Position numbers and translations under genes: made by a program. Shown one piece after another: positions 25,106-33,523 of a DNA stretch of 64,000 nucleotides; positions within the stretch are counted from its first letter, which is position 1; the number at the start of each line of letters is the position of its first letter. Source of the DNA: JABDIP01 sp965250245 (GTDB taxonomy: Bacteria > Pseudomonadota > Alphaproteobacteria > DSM-16000 > Inquilinaceae); assembly GCA_965250245.1 (NCBI GenBank), contig OZ252296.1, positions 620,001 to 684,000 of the forward strand. Direction: 5' to 3'. The notes under the pieces were generated by a model. The model was given only the letters and a program-made list of their open reading frames with translations, was not told the origin of the DNA and ran no database searches.

Positions 25106-26460
25106 ACGAAGATGTCCGAGGTGCAGTCGCCGCCGGGATAGCGCGTCTCGTGGCAGCGGGCCGGACCGTTCGGCTCCTGGCCGAAATCGACGAAGAAGTC
25201 CCGGTCGATCTCCATGCCGCCGCTCTCGGTGTCGCAATTCACCATCACCATGCAGCCGCCATTGTGGCGGATGTCCGGGTAGAACTGGTTGTCCCAGGTG
25301 GAGAACAGCGAGGTGGTGACGTAGAGCCGCTTGCCGTCCAGCGAGAGCTGGATCATCTGCGGCCCGCCGGTGATGCGGCGGCCGTTGACCATCGGCGCCT
25401 TGTTCAGCAGCCCGCCCATCCAGACCTGACCGGTCAGCTTCGGGTGGTGCGGGTCGGAAATGTCGTACTGCCGGATGTCGCCATGCAGCCAGTTGCAGAA
25501 ATAGAGGAAGCGGTCGTCCATCGACAGCAGGATGACCGTGATCATGCCGGGCAGCGGGATCGGCCATTCCGGGTGCTGCTCGTTCTCCACGTCGATGATC
25601 TTCTCCCAGCGCCAGTCCGCGCCGTCCTTCCACCAGTGGATGATGTTGGAGGACAGTGCTGCGCCGACGAAGCCGTGGGTGGAGTCCGGGTCGTGGTGGA
25701 AGCGCACCTCCAGCGGCACCAGCCCGTCCTCGCCCAGATAGAAGGTCTGCTTCACCGCCCGGCCCTGGAAGTCCCAGAAATGCAGCTCGCGGCCGTATTT
25801 CAGGTGGCCGACCTCCTCCAGGTCGAAGCCCGGCATGAAGGTGTTCGGGCCGGCCCATTCGCTGGACACCATCACGTTGTGCCGCGGCTGGTACCAGAAA
25901 TCGTAGTTGAACTTCATTCCGCCGAGATCGTTTTCCCAGCGGCCGACGATCTCGAAATCCTTGTTCAGGTGCAGGAAGCCGCCGGGCGGGTTGCCGCGCG
26001 CGTCGCCCAGCATGGAGATGATGATGTCGGAGCGCAGGCAATGCACCGTGTGCGGCGCCGACAAGTCGGTCCGCGCCTTGATCTCCGCCCCCTCGATGAC
26101 CTTGTGTAGCCGCGGGTTTCGGGGGTCGGTGGCGCAGTCGACGATGTGCAGGTTGGAGGAGCGCACGCCGGGCACGATGAGGTAGCGCCGCTCCATGCTG
26201 GCATCGTCATGGCAGGACGAGCAGGCGTTCCAGCCCATGTGGTGCAGCTCGTCGCCGATGCCTGGCATCTCCAGCCGGGAGATCACCTTGGAATAGGTCG
26301 GGCTGTCCGGGTCGGCATCGATGGTCGCCAGATAGTCCGGCTTCTGGATGCCGGTGCCGACATAGATCGCGATCGTGTAGAGCAGCTTCTCCCGCGGCGC
26401 CTGCATCGCCTCGGCCGGCGAGGCATAGCCCGGGCCGCAGCATCCGTTCCCGCTGGTCAC
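25102..26460 (-). CDS. Selenium-binding protein 56 / methanethiol oxidase family
   Basis: A 452-residue member of the SBP56 (SELENBP1, bacterial MtoX) family. It begins TSGNGCCGPGYASPAEAMQA and shows conserved stretches MGWNACSSCHDD, LIVPGVRSSNLHIVD, APHTVHCL, NVMVSSEWAGPNTFMPGF, EVRFHHDPDS, RFLYFCNWLHGDIRQYD, GGPQMIQLSLDGKRLYVTTS and the terminal PARCHETRYPGGDCTSDIFV. The His residues of HTVHC, HHDPDS and NWLHGD are candidate metal ligands. Bacterial members oxidise methanethiol to formaldehyde, sulfide and peroxide with copper. No signal peptide is seen, unlike periplasmic MtoX. GTG 26460 has GGAGG eight bases upstream; an upstream start at 26538 would overlap the operator region. Ferredoxin and CoA-binding genes follow. 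Confidence 0.85.
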   Translation of the reverse strand: MTSGNGCCGPGYASPAEAMQAPREKLLYTIAIYVGTGIQKPDYLATIDADPDSPTYSKVISRLEMPGIGDELHHMGWNACSSCHDDASMERRYLIVPGVRSSNLHIVDCATDPRNPRLHKVIEGAEIKARTDLSAPHTVHCLRSDIIISMLGDARGNPPGGFLHLNKDFEIVGRWENDLGGMKFNYDFWYQPRHNVMVSSEWAGPNTFMPGFDLEEVGHLKYGRELHFWDFQGRAVKQTFYLGEDGLVPLEVRFHHDPDSTHGFVGAALSSNIIHWWKDGADWRWEKIIDVENEQHPEWPIPLPGMITVILLSMDDRFLYFCNWLHGDIRQYDISDPHHPKLTGQVWMGGLLNKAPMVNGRRITGGPQMIQLSLDGKRLYVTTSLFSTWDNQFYPDIRHNGGCMVMVNCDTESGGMEIDRDFFVDFGQEPNGPARCHETRYPGGDCTSDIFV

Positions 26461-26492
26461 GATGTCCGCCTCCGCGCCGCTATCTGGAGATG

Positions 26493-26511
26493 TGTATCGA
26501 ATTATGATACA
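26493..26511. promoter_or_regulatory. Palindrome TGTATC-N7-GATACA, candidate IclR operator
   Basis: Perfect 6-bp inverted arms lie in the 89-base gap between the divergent SBP56 operon and the iclR-type gene. IclR regulators commonly bind such palindromes in their own divergent promoter. The site is 33 bases from the SBP56 start and 38 from the regulator start, so it could control both. Confidence 0.6.
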
Positions 26512-26549
26512 GATGTCCAAAATTCGAGACAAGCCCAAGACGCTGGCCC

Positions 26550-27332
26550 ATGAACCTGGACCGACTGACTTCCGTACTCGAGACCGTTGCCGCCGCCGGC
26601 CGCCCGGTGCAGCCGGTCGAACTGCAGCAGGCGACCGCCCTGCCGCGGCCGACCTGCTACCGCGTGCTCCAGTCCTTGACCGAGGGCGGCCTGCTGAAGG
26701 AGGCCGAGGGCGGCGGCTATCTGATCGGCGACTGGATGGTGCGCATCGCCATGCTGGGCCAGACTGACAGCGACGTCCGCTCCGCCGCCGCCCCGACCCT
26801 GAAGCAGGCCGCCATCGGACTCGGAGAGGCGGTCTTCCTCTCCCGCTTCCGCAACAAGGGCGTCGAGATCATTCACGTCGAGACGCCGTCGGACCCGGCC
26901 CGCTCCTACGTTCATCCGGGCCTCGGTTTCCGGCCCATGCATGCCTGCTCCTGCTCCAAGGCGATCGCCGCCTTCGCCGACCAGGATTTCCGAGACGAGA
27001 TCGCCGCCGGCCCCCTGCGCGCCTTCACCGAACACACCCGCACCAGCGGCCAGGCGATCCAGGCCGAGCTGTCCGAGATCCGCCGCACCGGCTACGCCGA
27101 ATGCGTCGAGGAGATCGAGCTCGGCGTCTCCAGCGTCGCCGCCCCGATCCTGGTCGGCACCACCGGCGCCATCTACAGCGTCGGCGCCACCGGCCCCATC
27201 CGCCGCTTCTCCACCGACCGCCGCCAGACCGTCGGTGAGGAGTTGATCACCATCGCCGGCAAGATCAGCGCCGCTCTGAAGCTTGCCGCGATCGAGCAAT
27301 CCGGTTCCGCGCTCCCGCCGCAACGGAATTGA
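26550..27332 (+). CDS. IclR family transcriptional regulator
   Basis: A 260-residue IclR regulator. The N-terminal winged helix-turn-helix reads LTSVLETVAAAGRPVQPVEL, then LPRPTCYRVLQSLTEGGLL. The effector domain has HVETPSDPARSYVHPGLGF, MHACSCSKAIAAFA, GYAECVEEIELGVSSVAAPI and a C-terminal GEELITIAGKISAAL helix. Usual members sense small aromatic or carboxylic acids and may repress or activate. It is divergent from the SBP56-ferredoxin-CoA-binding-GST genes with a palindrome between them, so it probably controls that operon. No neighbouring gene names its ligand. Confidence 0.9.
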   Translation: MNLDRLTSVLETVAAAGRPVQPVELQQATALPRPTCYRVLQSLTEGGLLKEAEGGGYLIGDWMVRIAMLGQTDSDVRSAAAPTLKQAAIGLGEAVFLSRFRNKGVEIIHVETPSDPARSYVHPGLGFRPMHACSCSKAIAAFADQDFRDEIAAGPLRAFTEHTRTSGQAIQAELSEIRRTGYAECVEEIELGVSSVAAPILVGTTGAIYSVGATGPIRRFSTDRRQTVGEELITIAGKISAALKLAAIEQSGSALPPQRN

Positions 27333-27599
27333 GTTCGCCGTTGGCGGGGTCGCTCGCGGGGCACGGATCTCCCGCGCCATCGCCGACGACCGCGGCGCGT
27401 CGCGCCCAAAGCAAACGGCCATAGCGAATTCACGGTCTTTTTCCGATCGACACCACGCTTGCATTCCGGTCGCCGGTCCATCGTGCCAGGCGCGGGCATT
27501 GGCCCCACGGACCGGAGGATGGCGCGGGAAGACGATCCCGGCTGCCATGCGCCGGTTCTTGCCGCCGCCCCACGGACAACCGGACAAGGACAGAAAACC

Positions 27600-28163
27600 A
27601 TGGCAACCGTTACATCCCTTGCCGCCCTGCTGGCACAGCAGGCAGCCCTCGACGTCGCCAAGGCGTCGGCGGAAGCCGCGCGCCTCAATGTGATGCAGGT
27701 GACCCAGCAGAAGAGCGCCGAGGCCGCTCGCAAGAGCAACGAGAAGGTCTTCAACGAGATGGTGGCGGCCCAGCATCCCGATTGGCGGATCTGGAAGCTG
27801 GAAGGGTTCGAGAAGTTTCTCGGCCAATCCGTCGGTTCCGGGCAGTGCCCGGCAATCGTCCAGCTCTATGGCGGCTTGCCGTTGGTACGGCATTGGCGCG
27901 CGGGTCCGAAGGTGCGCGGCAACACGATGATCCCCTACGGCACCGCCATCGCCACCTTCGTCGATGGCAAATACCCGAATTGGGCGCACGGAAACCACAC
28001 GGCGATCTATCTGGAGCAGGACGACAAGTGGGGCGTCCACGTCTTCGAGCAGTTCTCCGGCCACGTGGCGCAGAAACGCTGGCTGCCCTATCTGGACGAG
28101 AAGGGGGAGAAGAACCGTTCAAACAACGGCGCCGCCTTCTCGGTGATCCTGACGCCGGCCTGA
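27600..28163 (+). CDS. BPSL0067 family protein (NlpC/P60- or CHAP-like fold)
   Basis: A 187-residue protein. The C-terminal part matches the BPSL0067 family: SGQCPAIVQLYGGLPLVRHW, GTAIATFVDGKYPNW, GNHTAIYLEQDDKWGVHVFE. A Cys (GQC) and His (GNH) occupy the positions of a papain-like NlpC/P60 catalytic pair, so peptidase or amidase activity is possible. The first 60 residues are Ala/Gln-rich and helical (LAALLAQQAALDVAKASAEA), unlike typical members, and may be a coiled-coil localisation module. No signal peptide was found. Some members occur with type VI secretion effectors, but no such genes are near. The upstream 267 bases (27333-27599) hold no gene I can support. Confidence 0.75.
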   Translation: MATVTSLAALLAQQAALDVAKASAEAARLNVMQVTQQKSAEAARKSNEKVFNEMVAAQHPDWRIWKLEGFEKFLGQSVGSGQCPAIVQLYGGLPLVRHWRAGPKVRGNTMIPYGTAIATFVDGKYPNWAHGNHTAIYLEQDDKWGVHVFEQFSGHVAQKRWLPYLDEKGEKNRSNNGAAFSVILTPA

Positions 28164-28221
28164 GCCTGCGCGGTGCGACGGCCCGCTCTCCGCAAGATCC
28201 GTACGACCGGTCGGTAGCCCC

Positions 28222-28293
28222 GGCACCGATCGGTGCCTGTCGGCCCGGTTGTGCTTTGACCAGCACCACACCCGGCTGCTTTCTTGCGCTGCA
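28222..28293. promoter_or_regulatory. Palindrome and TGC-rich block upstream of phaA
   Basis: GGCACCGATCGGTGCC at 28222-28237 is a perfect 16-bp palindrome. CTGCTTTCTTGCGCTGCA at 28276-28293 is TGC-rich like known PhaR target sites. Both lie between the BPSL0067 gene and phaA, so either could regulate phaAB or end the upstream transcript. Binding is inference. Confidence 0.35.
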
Positions 28294-28400
28294 TCAACGC
28301 CGGTCCTATGGTTTCCGGTGAGACTGATGAGCGGCGGTCGGGCCGGTGAAACGGCCGCCCGGGCCGCCTTTTCAACCTTCGCGCAATAGGGAGCGAATTC

Positions 28401-29576
28401 ATGACCGACGTCGTCATCGCCGGAGCGGCCCGGACGCCCGTGGGCGCCTTCAACGGCGCCTATGCCACGGTCGCGGCCCATGATCTGGGTGTGGTCGCCA
28501 TCAAGGCGGCGCTGGAACGGGCCGAGGTGTCGGCGGAGGAGGTCGACGAGGTCGTGCTGGGCCAGGTGCTGACCGCCGGCGAGGGCCAGAACCCGGCCCG
28601 TCAGGCGGCCATCGGCGCCGGCGTGCCGGTCGAGCGCACCGCCTATGTCATCAACCAGGTCTGCGGCTCGGGGCTGCGCACCATCGCGCTGGGCGCCCAG
28701 GCGGTGAAGCTGGGCGATGCCGGCATCGTCGTCGCCGGCGGCCAGGAGAACATGACCCGCTCGCCGCACTGCATGCATCTGCGCGCCGGCACCAAGATGG
28801 GCGACACCAAGCTGGTCGACACCATGATCCGCGACGGGTTGTGGGACGCGTTCAACGGCTACCACATGGGCAACACCGCCGAGAACGTCGCCGAGAAATG
28901 GCAGATCACCCGCGAGCAGCAGGACGCCTTCGCGCTCGCATCGCAGCAGAAGGCCGCCGCCGCCCTGGAGGCCGGCCGGTTCAACGATGAGATCGCCGCC
29001 GTCACGGTCAAGACCCGCCGCGGTGAGACGATTGTCGATGTCGACGAGTACCCCAAGCCCGACACCACCATCGAGGGCCTCGCCAAGCTGCGCCCCGCCT
29101 TCGACAGGGAAGGCACGGTGACCGCCGGCAGCGCCTCGGGCATCAATGACGGCGCCGCCGCGGTGGTGCTGATGACCGCCGAGGCGGCGGCCGAGCGCGG
29201 CATCGCGCCGCTGGCCCGCGTTGCCTCCTTCGCCACCGTTGGGGTCGACCCCGCCGTGATGGGCAGCGGCCCGATCCCGGCCAGCCGCAAGGCGCTGGAG
29301 AAGGCCGGCTGGAGCGTCGACGACCTCGACCTGATCGAGGCCAACGAGGCCTTCGCCGCCCAGGCCTGCGCGGTCAACAAGGACCTCGGCTGGGACACCG
29401 ACAAGGTCAACGTCAATGGCGGCGCCATCGCCATCGGCCATCCGATCGGCGCGTCCGGCACCCGCATCATGGTCACGCTGCTGCACGAGATGCAGAAGCG
29501 CGACGCCAAGAAGGGGCTGGCGACCCTGTGCATCGGCGGCGGCATGGGCGTCGCCATGTGCATCGAACGCGACTAG
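28401..29576 (+). CDS. phaA: Acetyl-CoA C-acetyltransferase (beta-ketothiolase)
   Basis: A 391-residue thiolase that condenses two acetyl-CoA into acetoacetyl-CoA, the first PHB step. The acyl-accepting Cys88 is in INQVCGSGLRT, the His region is VNVNGGAIAIGHPIGASGTR, and the second Cys is in TLCIGGGMGVAMC. Length and motifs are standard for PhaA/AtoB biosynthetic thiolases. The start ATG is preceded by GGGAG. The reductase gene phaB follows 35 bases downstream on the same strand, so this is a phaAB operon. phaC and phaR are elsewhere in the window. Confidence 0.95.
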   Translation: MTDVVIAGAARTPVGAFNGAYATVAAHDLGVVAIKAALERAEVSAEEVDEVVLGQVLTAGEGQNPARQAAIGAGVPVERTAYVINQVCGSGLRTIALGAQAVKLGDAGIVVAGGQENMTRSPHCMHLRAGTKMGDTKLVDTMIRDGLWDAFNGYHMGNTAENVAEKWQITREQQDAFALASQQKAAAALEAGRFNDEIAAVTVKTRRGETIVDVDEYPKPDTTIEGLAKLRPAFDREGTVTAGSASGINDGAAAVVLMTAEAAAERGIAPLARVASFATVGVDPAVMGSGPIPASRKALEKAGWSVDDLDLIEANEAFAAQACAVNKDLGWDTDKVNVNGGAIAIGHPIGASGTRIMVTLLHEMQKRDAKKGLATLCIGGGMGVAMCIERD

Positions 29577-29611
29577 GCCCAACAAAAACCGACCGACAGG
29601 AGAGGAACACC

Positions 29612-30334
29612 ATGGCAAGAGTGGCAGTCGTCACCGGCGGCACCCGCGGCATCGGCGAGGCGATCAGCGTCGGCCTGAAGGAGGCCGGCTATTCCGTTGT
29701 CGCCAGCTATGCCGGCAACGACCAGGCGGCCGCGGACTTCACCGAGAAGACCGGCATCCCGGTGAAGAAGTTCGACGTCGCCGATTTCGACGCCTGCCAG
29801 GCCGCGGTGCGGGAGATCGAGGCCGAGGCCGGTCCGGTCGAGGTCCTGGTCAACAATGCCGGCATCACCCGCGACGGCACCATGCACCGCATGGACCACG
29901 ACAAGTGGCAGGCGGTGATCGACACCAATCTCGGCTCCTGCTTCAACATGAGCCGGGCGGTGATCGACGGCATGCGCAATCGCGGCTTCGGGCGGATCGT
30001 CAATATCGGCTCGATCAACGGCCAGGCCGGGCAGTACGGCCAGGTCAACTACGCCGCCGCCAAATCCGGCATCCACGGCTTCACCAAGGCGCTGGCCCAG
30101 GAAGGCGCGGCCAAGGGCATCACCGTCAACGCCATCGCGCCCGGCTACATCAACACCGACATGGTGCGGGCGGTGCCGGAGAACGTGCTGGAGAAGATCA
30201 TCGCCAAGATCCCGGTCGGCCGCCTGGGCGAGGCCGACGAGATCGCCCGCGCGGTCCTGTTCCTGGTCGCCGACAATGCCGGCTTCATCACCGGCTCGAC
30301 CCTGTCGATCAACGGCGGCCAGCACATGTACTGA
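29612..30334 (+). CDS. phaB: Acetoacetyl-CoA reductase
   Basis: A 240-residue short-chain dehydrogenase making (R)-3-hydroxybutyryl-CoA with NADPH. The cofactor motif is VVTGGTRGIGEAIS; NNAGITRDGTMHRM, the catalytic Ser in NIGSINGQAGQYGQ, and Tyr/Lys in YAAAKSGIHGFTKALA are all present. The PhaB-type end is TGSTLSINGGQHMY. ATG 29612 has AGGAGAGG upstream. The stop is followed by an 80-bp palindromic repeat, which may act as a transcription end. With phaA it forms the monomer supply for the PHA synthase. Confidence 0.95.
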   Translation: MARVAVVTGGTRGIGEAISVGLKEAGYSVVASYAGNDQAAADFTEKTGIPVKKFDVADFDACQAAVREIEAEAGPVEVLVNNAGITRDGTMHRMDHDKWQAVIDTNLGSCFNMSRAVIDGMRNRGFGRIVNIGSINGQAGQYGQVNYAAAKSGIHGFTKALAQEGAAKGITVNAIAPGYINTDMVRAVPENVLEKIIAKIPVGRLGEADEIARAVLFLVADNAGFITGSTLSINGGQHMY

Positions 30335-30358
30335 GGCCGGGCGTCCCGATCAGACGCC

Positions 30359-30438
30359 GTCATTGCGAGGAGCCGCAGGCGACGCGGCAATCCACTGCCC
30401 GCCGATAGAGTGGATCGCCGCGCTTCGCTCGCGATGAC
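30359..30438. repeat. 80-bp palindromic intergenic repeat, family A copy 1
   Basis: It starts GTCATTGCGAGGAGCC and ends GCTCGCGATGAC, with internal GCAATCCACT and AGTGGATCGC as matching arms. The same 80-bp design recurs at 41083-41162 and 58462-58541. It follows phaB. Confidence 0.85.
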
Positions 30439-30541
30439 GGTGGTTATGTATTTCTCCGTGCCAAGCTGCCGTACGTCCACGCGACTTTGAATTGCCGCGC
30501 CAATGGCATTAGAAGGGCGTAGCTGACTGCGGGCTATCGCC

Positions 30542-32422
30542 ATGGATGATTCGAAACGCTCGGACGCGGACGCCGGTTCGCGCGCCTATCCCGACCGCCC
30601 GCTGGTCGGTGTCGGCGTGGTGGTCTGGCGCGGCGAGCAGGTGCTGCTGGTCAAGCGCGGCCGGGCGCCGCGCAAGGGCGAATGGGGCCTGCCCGGCGGC
30701 GGCCAGGAACTCGGCGAGACGGTGCGCGAAGCGGCGATCCGCGAGGTGCTGGAAGAGACCGGCCTGACGGTCCGCGCCGACCAGATCATCACCGTCGTGG
30801 ACAGCGTCAGCCACGATGCCGAGGGGCGGGTCGAATACCACTACACCCTGGTCGAGATCGCGGCGGAATACGTCGAGGGCGAGGCCCGCGCGGCGGACGA
30901 CGTGGACGCGGTGCGCTGGGCCTATCTGGACGACATCAACCATCTGGTGAGCTGGGAGGAGACCCGCCGGGTCATCCGCGAGGCCGCCCGCCAGCGCCGC
31001 ATCCAGCGCCGCGACCGGGTCGAGGGCGGCCGCGCCAAGCTGAAGCCGCGGCCGGACTACACCCGCCTGATGCGCAGCCCGCTCGGCCAGATGATCGCCC
31101 GGCCCTGGCTGGACGATGTCAGCATCCAGCTGCTCACCGACTGGGTCTTCCCCATGTCCCGCGCCTGGGCCGCCGCCACGATCGCCGGCGGCCGCTTCAA
31201 GGCGTTCCGCGACGCGCTCGGGGTGCCGGACCTCGACTCGCCCTCGCTCTGGCTCAACTCCAGCCTGAAGGACATCGATCAGGCGGTGAAGAAGGCCGAG
31301 GCGGCCGACGCGGCATGGGAAGAGGCGCTGTTTGGCGCGTCCGGCGGGTCTTCCGCCGCCGCGGTGGCGGCCGAGGAAGCTCGGCTGGACGCGGCCAATG
31401 ATCTGGCCATGGCCAAGCTGCGCATGGTCTTTTTCGGCCGCGGTCACAAGCTTGCCGCCTGCCGCTGGAACCTGCCGACCCCCGATGAGGTGGCGGCGCG
31501 CCACGGCGACCGCCTCGCCGATCCCGACCGCGCCTATCTGATGCCGGACACCCTGCCGCGCATCGAGGAAAGCCGCATGATCGGCAGCGAGATCGGCGTC
31601 GAATACTGGGTGCGCTTCGATACGCCCGACCTTGGCAACGGCTCGGAAATCGACACGCCCTGCTGGGCCCGGGTGTTCGAGCCGGCCGGGGTGACCAACC
31701 CGCCGACCGTCATCCACCTGCACGGCATCTGCATGGAACTGGACCACATCCGCGCACCGCTGCGCGAGATCGAGGTCTATTGCGAGCGCGGCATCCGGGT
31801 CATCGCGCCGGAGGCGCCGTCCCATGGCCGCCGCCGGCAGCCCGGCCGATACGCCGGCGAGGCTTTCGTCGCCGGCACCCCGCTCAGCACCCTGGACCAC
31901 ATGGCAGCGCATGTGCGCGAGATCGGCATCCTGACCGACTGGGCGCGGCGCACCAGCACTGGTCCGGTCGGCTGGAGCGGCATCAGCCTCGGCGCCCTGA
32001 CCAGCCAGCTCACCGCCTCCCATGCCGCGAACTGGCCGCGCTCCATGCGCGCCGACGTGCTGGCGCTTTACACCACCAGCGAGGGAATCGAGGAGATCGG
32101 CCTGACCGGCGAGATCGCCAAGGCCTTCGGCGTCGACCGGGAGCTGCTTGCCGCCGGCTGGACCGAGGAGGCGTTGCGCGGCTGGCGGCCCCTGACCGAT
32201 CCCGTGCAGCCGCCCTGCATGGGGCCGGAGAACGTCTTCATGGTCCTGGGCAGCGAGGACCGCATCACCCCCTTCGAGCACGGCATCGGCATCGCCAAGC
32301 GCTGGGGCGTGCCCGACGCGCAGGTCTTCGTCCGCCCCCAGGGCCACTTCTCGGTCCCTGCCGGCCTGATGGTCGACGAGGCCCCGGTCGCCGCCTTCGC
32401 CAACCATCTGAAGCGGATGTGA
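30542..32422 (+). CDS. NUDIX hydrolase fused to an alpha/beta hydrolase domain
   Basis: A 626-residue fusion. Residues about 20-150 form a NUDIX domain with an intact box GGGQELGETVREAAIREVLE, then ETGL, of the MutT/ADP-ribose pyrophosphatase-like type. A helical linker (about 160-300) and then an alpha/beta-hydrolase domain (about 350-626) follow, with TVIHLHGICMELDHI as the oxyanion strand, GWSGISLGALTS (nucleophile Ser in GISLG), LGSEDRITPFEHG (Asp) and GHFSVPAG (His). The complete triad suggests an active esterase or thioesterase. NUDIX-hydrolase fusions of this size are unusual. No signal peptide is seen. It follows phaB and a palindromic repeat but probably has its own promoter. Confidence 0.8.
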   Translation: MDDSKRSDADAGSRAYPDRPLVGVGVVVWRGEQVLLVKRGRAPRKGEWGLPGGGQELGETVREAAIREVLEETGLTVRADQIITVVDSVSHDAEGRVEYHYTLVEIAAEYVEGEARAADDVDAVRWAYLDDINHLVSWEETRRVIREAARQRRIQRRDRVEGGRAKLKPRPDYTRLMRSPLGQMIARPWLDDVSIQLLTDWVFPMSRAWAAATIAGGRFKAFRDALGVPDLDSPSLWLNSSLKDIDQAVKKAEAADAAWEEALFGASGGSSAAAVAAEEARLDAANDLAMAKLRMVFFGRGHKLAACRWNLPTPDEVAARHGDRLADPDRAYLMPDTLPRIEESRMIGSEIGVEYWVRFDTPDLGNGSEIDTPCWARVFEPAGVTNPPTVIHLHGICMELDHIRAPLREIEVYCERGIRVIAPEAPSHGRRRQPGRYAGEAFVAGTPLSTLDHMAAHVREIGILTDWARRTSTGPVGWSGISLGALTSQLTASHAANWPRSMRADVLALYTTSEGIEEIGLTGEIAKAFGVDRELLAAGWTEEALRGWRPLTDPVQPPCMGPENVFMVLGSEDRITPFEHGIGIAKRWGVPDAQVFVRPQGHFSVPAGLMVDEAPVAAFANHLKRM

Positions 32423-32498
32423 CGCGGCCCTAGGCCTTTCGCAATCGGCGCCGAGGGCCTATCTCTCAGTCAGGGCTGCACGGCAATGCAGGCACGCC

Positions 32499-33152
32499 AT
32501 GGCACGCAAGGCCGAACCGAAGGAACGCAAACCGTCCGGTGATCCGGCGGCGCGCATCCTCGATACCGCCCTGGAGATGGCGGCGGAGACCGGCTGGTCG
32601 CGCCTGCGCCTGGGCGCGGTCGCCGATCGGCTCGGCATCTCCCTGGCCGATATCCTGGACCACTACCGCGACAAGGATGCCGTCGCCGACGCCCTGTTCC
32701 GCCGGGCCTGGCGGGCCATGCTGGCCGCGCCGCCGGACGGGCTCGCCGATAGGCCGATGGTCGAGCGGCTGCACCTGCTGCTGATGCGCTGGTTCGACGC
32801 GCTCGCCCCGAATCGCGCCGTTGCCGGCCAGATGATCTCCGACAAGCTATACCTGTCGCATCCGCATCATTGGGTGCCGATGGTCTTCAACCTGTCGCGC
32901 ACCATCCATTGGCTGCTGGACGCCGCCGGCGACGAGTCCAAGGGCCGCAAGCGCCAACTGATCGAGATCGGCATGACCGGCATCTTCGTCGCCACGCTGC
33001 GGATCTGGACCCGCGACGAAACAGAAGGCCAGACGCGCACGCGGAAGTTCCTGAAAGCCCGGCTGGAGGCCGGCGACCGCTGGCTCTCACGCGGCTACCG
33101 GCGCGGCACCGGCCGCCAATCCGGCGGCGCCAGCTCGAAGCCCTCGAACTGA
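32499..33152 (+). CDS. TetR family transcriptional regulator
   Basis: A 217-residue TetR-like regulator. The HTH is ILDTALEMAAETGWSRLRLG, then AVADRLGISLADILDHYRDK, close to the canonical pattern but with DHYRDK in place of YYHFKSK. The helical ligand domain includes MVERLHLLLMRWFDALAPNR and IGMTGIFVATLRIWTRDE. The COQ9-like flavour of the second half suggests it may bind a lipid-like ligand. The end overlaps the convergent cupin gene by 58 bases. It sits 76 bases after the NUDIX-hydrolase gene. Confidence 0.8.
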   Translation: MARKAEPKERKPSGDPAARILDTALEMAAETGWSRLRLGAVADRLGISLADILDHYRDKDAVADALFRRAWRAMLAAPPDGLADRPMVERLHLLLMRWFDALAPNRAVAGQMISDKLYLSHPHHWVPMVFNLSRTIHWLLDAAGDESKGRKRQLIEIGMTGIFVATLRIWTRDETEGQTRTRKFLKARLEAGDRWLSRGYRRGTGRQSGGASSKPSN

Positions 33153-33523
33153 AATGCCGGGCTGACGGTACAGCCCACCAGGGTCCACGCGCCCAGGCTC
33201 TCCGCCGTCTGCCAATGGCCGGCGGGCACCACGACCTGCGGCTTCTGCCCGGCCGGGATCTCTGGTCCCAGATGATGGGCCGCCGCGTCATGCCCGTCCG
33301 GTGAGATGGTCAGCGCCAGCGGCCCGCCCGCATACCAGTGCCAGACCTCCGCCGCATCGACCCGGTGCCAGTGGGAATGCTCGCCGGCCTGCAGCAGGTA
33401 GTAGATCGCCGTACCGGCGCCGCGGCCGCCATCCTCCGGCTCGTCCCGCCAGGTCTCGACAAAATGCCCGCCCTCCGGATGCGGCTGCATGCCCAGCGTC
33501 CGGATGATGTCAGCCGGCGTCAT
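33095..33523 (-). CDS. Cupin domain protein (DUF985)
   Basis: A 142-residue DUF985 cupin. It begins MTPADIIRTLGMQPHPEGGH, then FVETWRDEP, and shows SHWHRVDAAEVWHWYAGGPL, VVVPAGHWQTAESLGAWTLV and VSPAFQFEGFELAPPDW. The His residues of SHWHRVDAAEVWHWY form the cupin metal site. The start overlaps the stop of the GST gene (ATGA), so it is coupled to it. The end overlaps the TetR gene in tail-to-tail fashion by 58 bases. The catalytic role of the family is not known. Confidence 0.9.
   Translation of the reverse strand: MTPADIIRTLGMQPHPEGGHFVETWRDEPEDGGRGAGTAIYYLLQAGEHSHWHRVDAAEVWHWYAGGPLALTISPDGHDAAAHHLGPEIPAGQKPQVVVPAGHWQTAESLGAWTLVGCTVSPAFQFEGFELAPPDWRPVPRR

Noticed and set aside
27333..27599. 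Possible small gene in the gap after the iclR-type gene
   Set aside because: Short open frames here have Arg/Pro-rich composition, no ribosome-binding site and no recognisable similarity.
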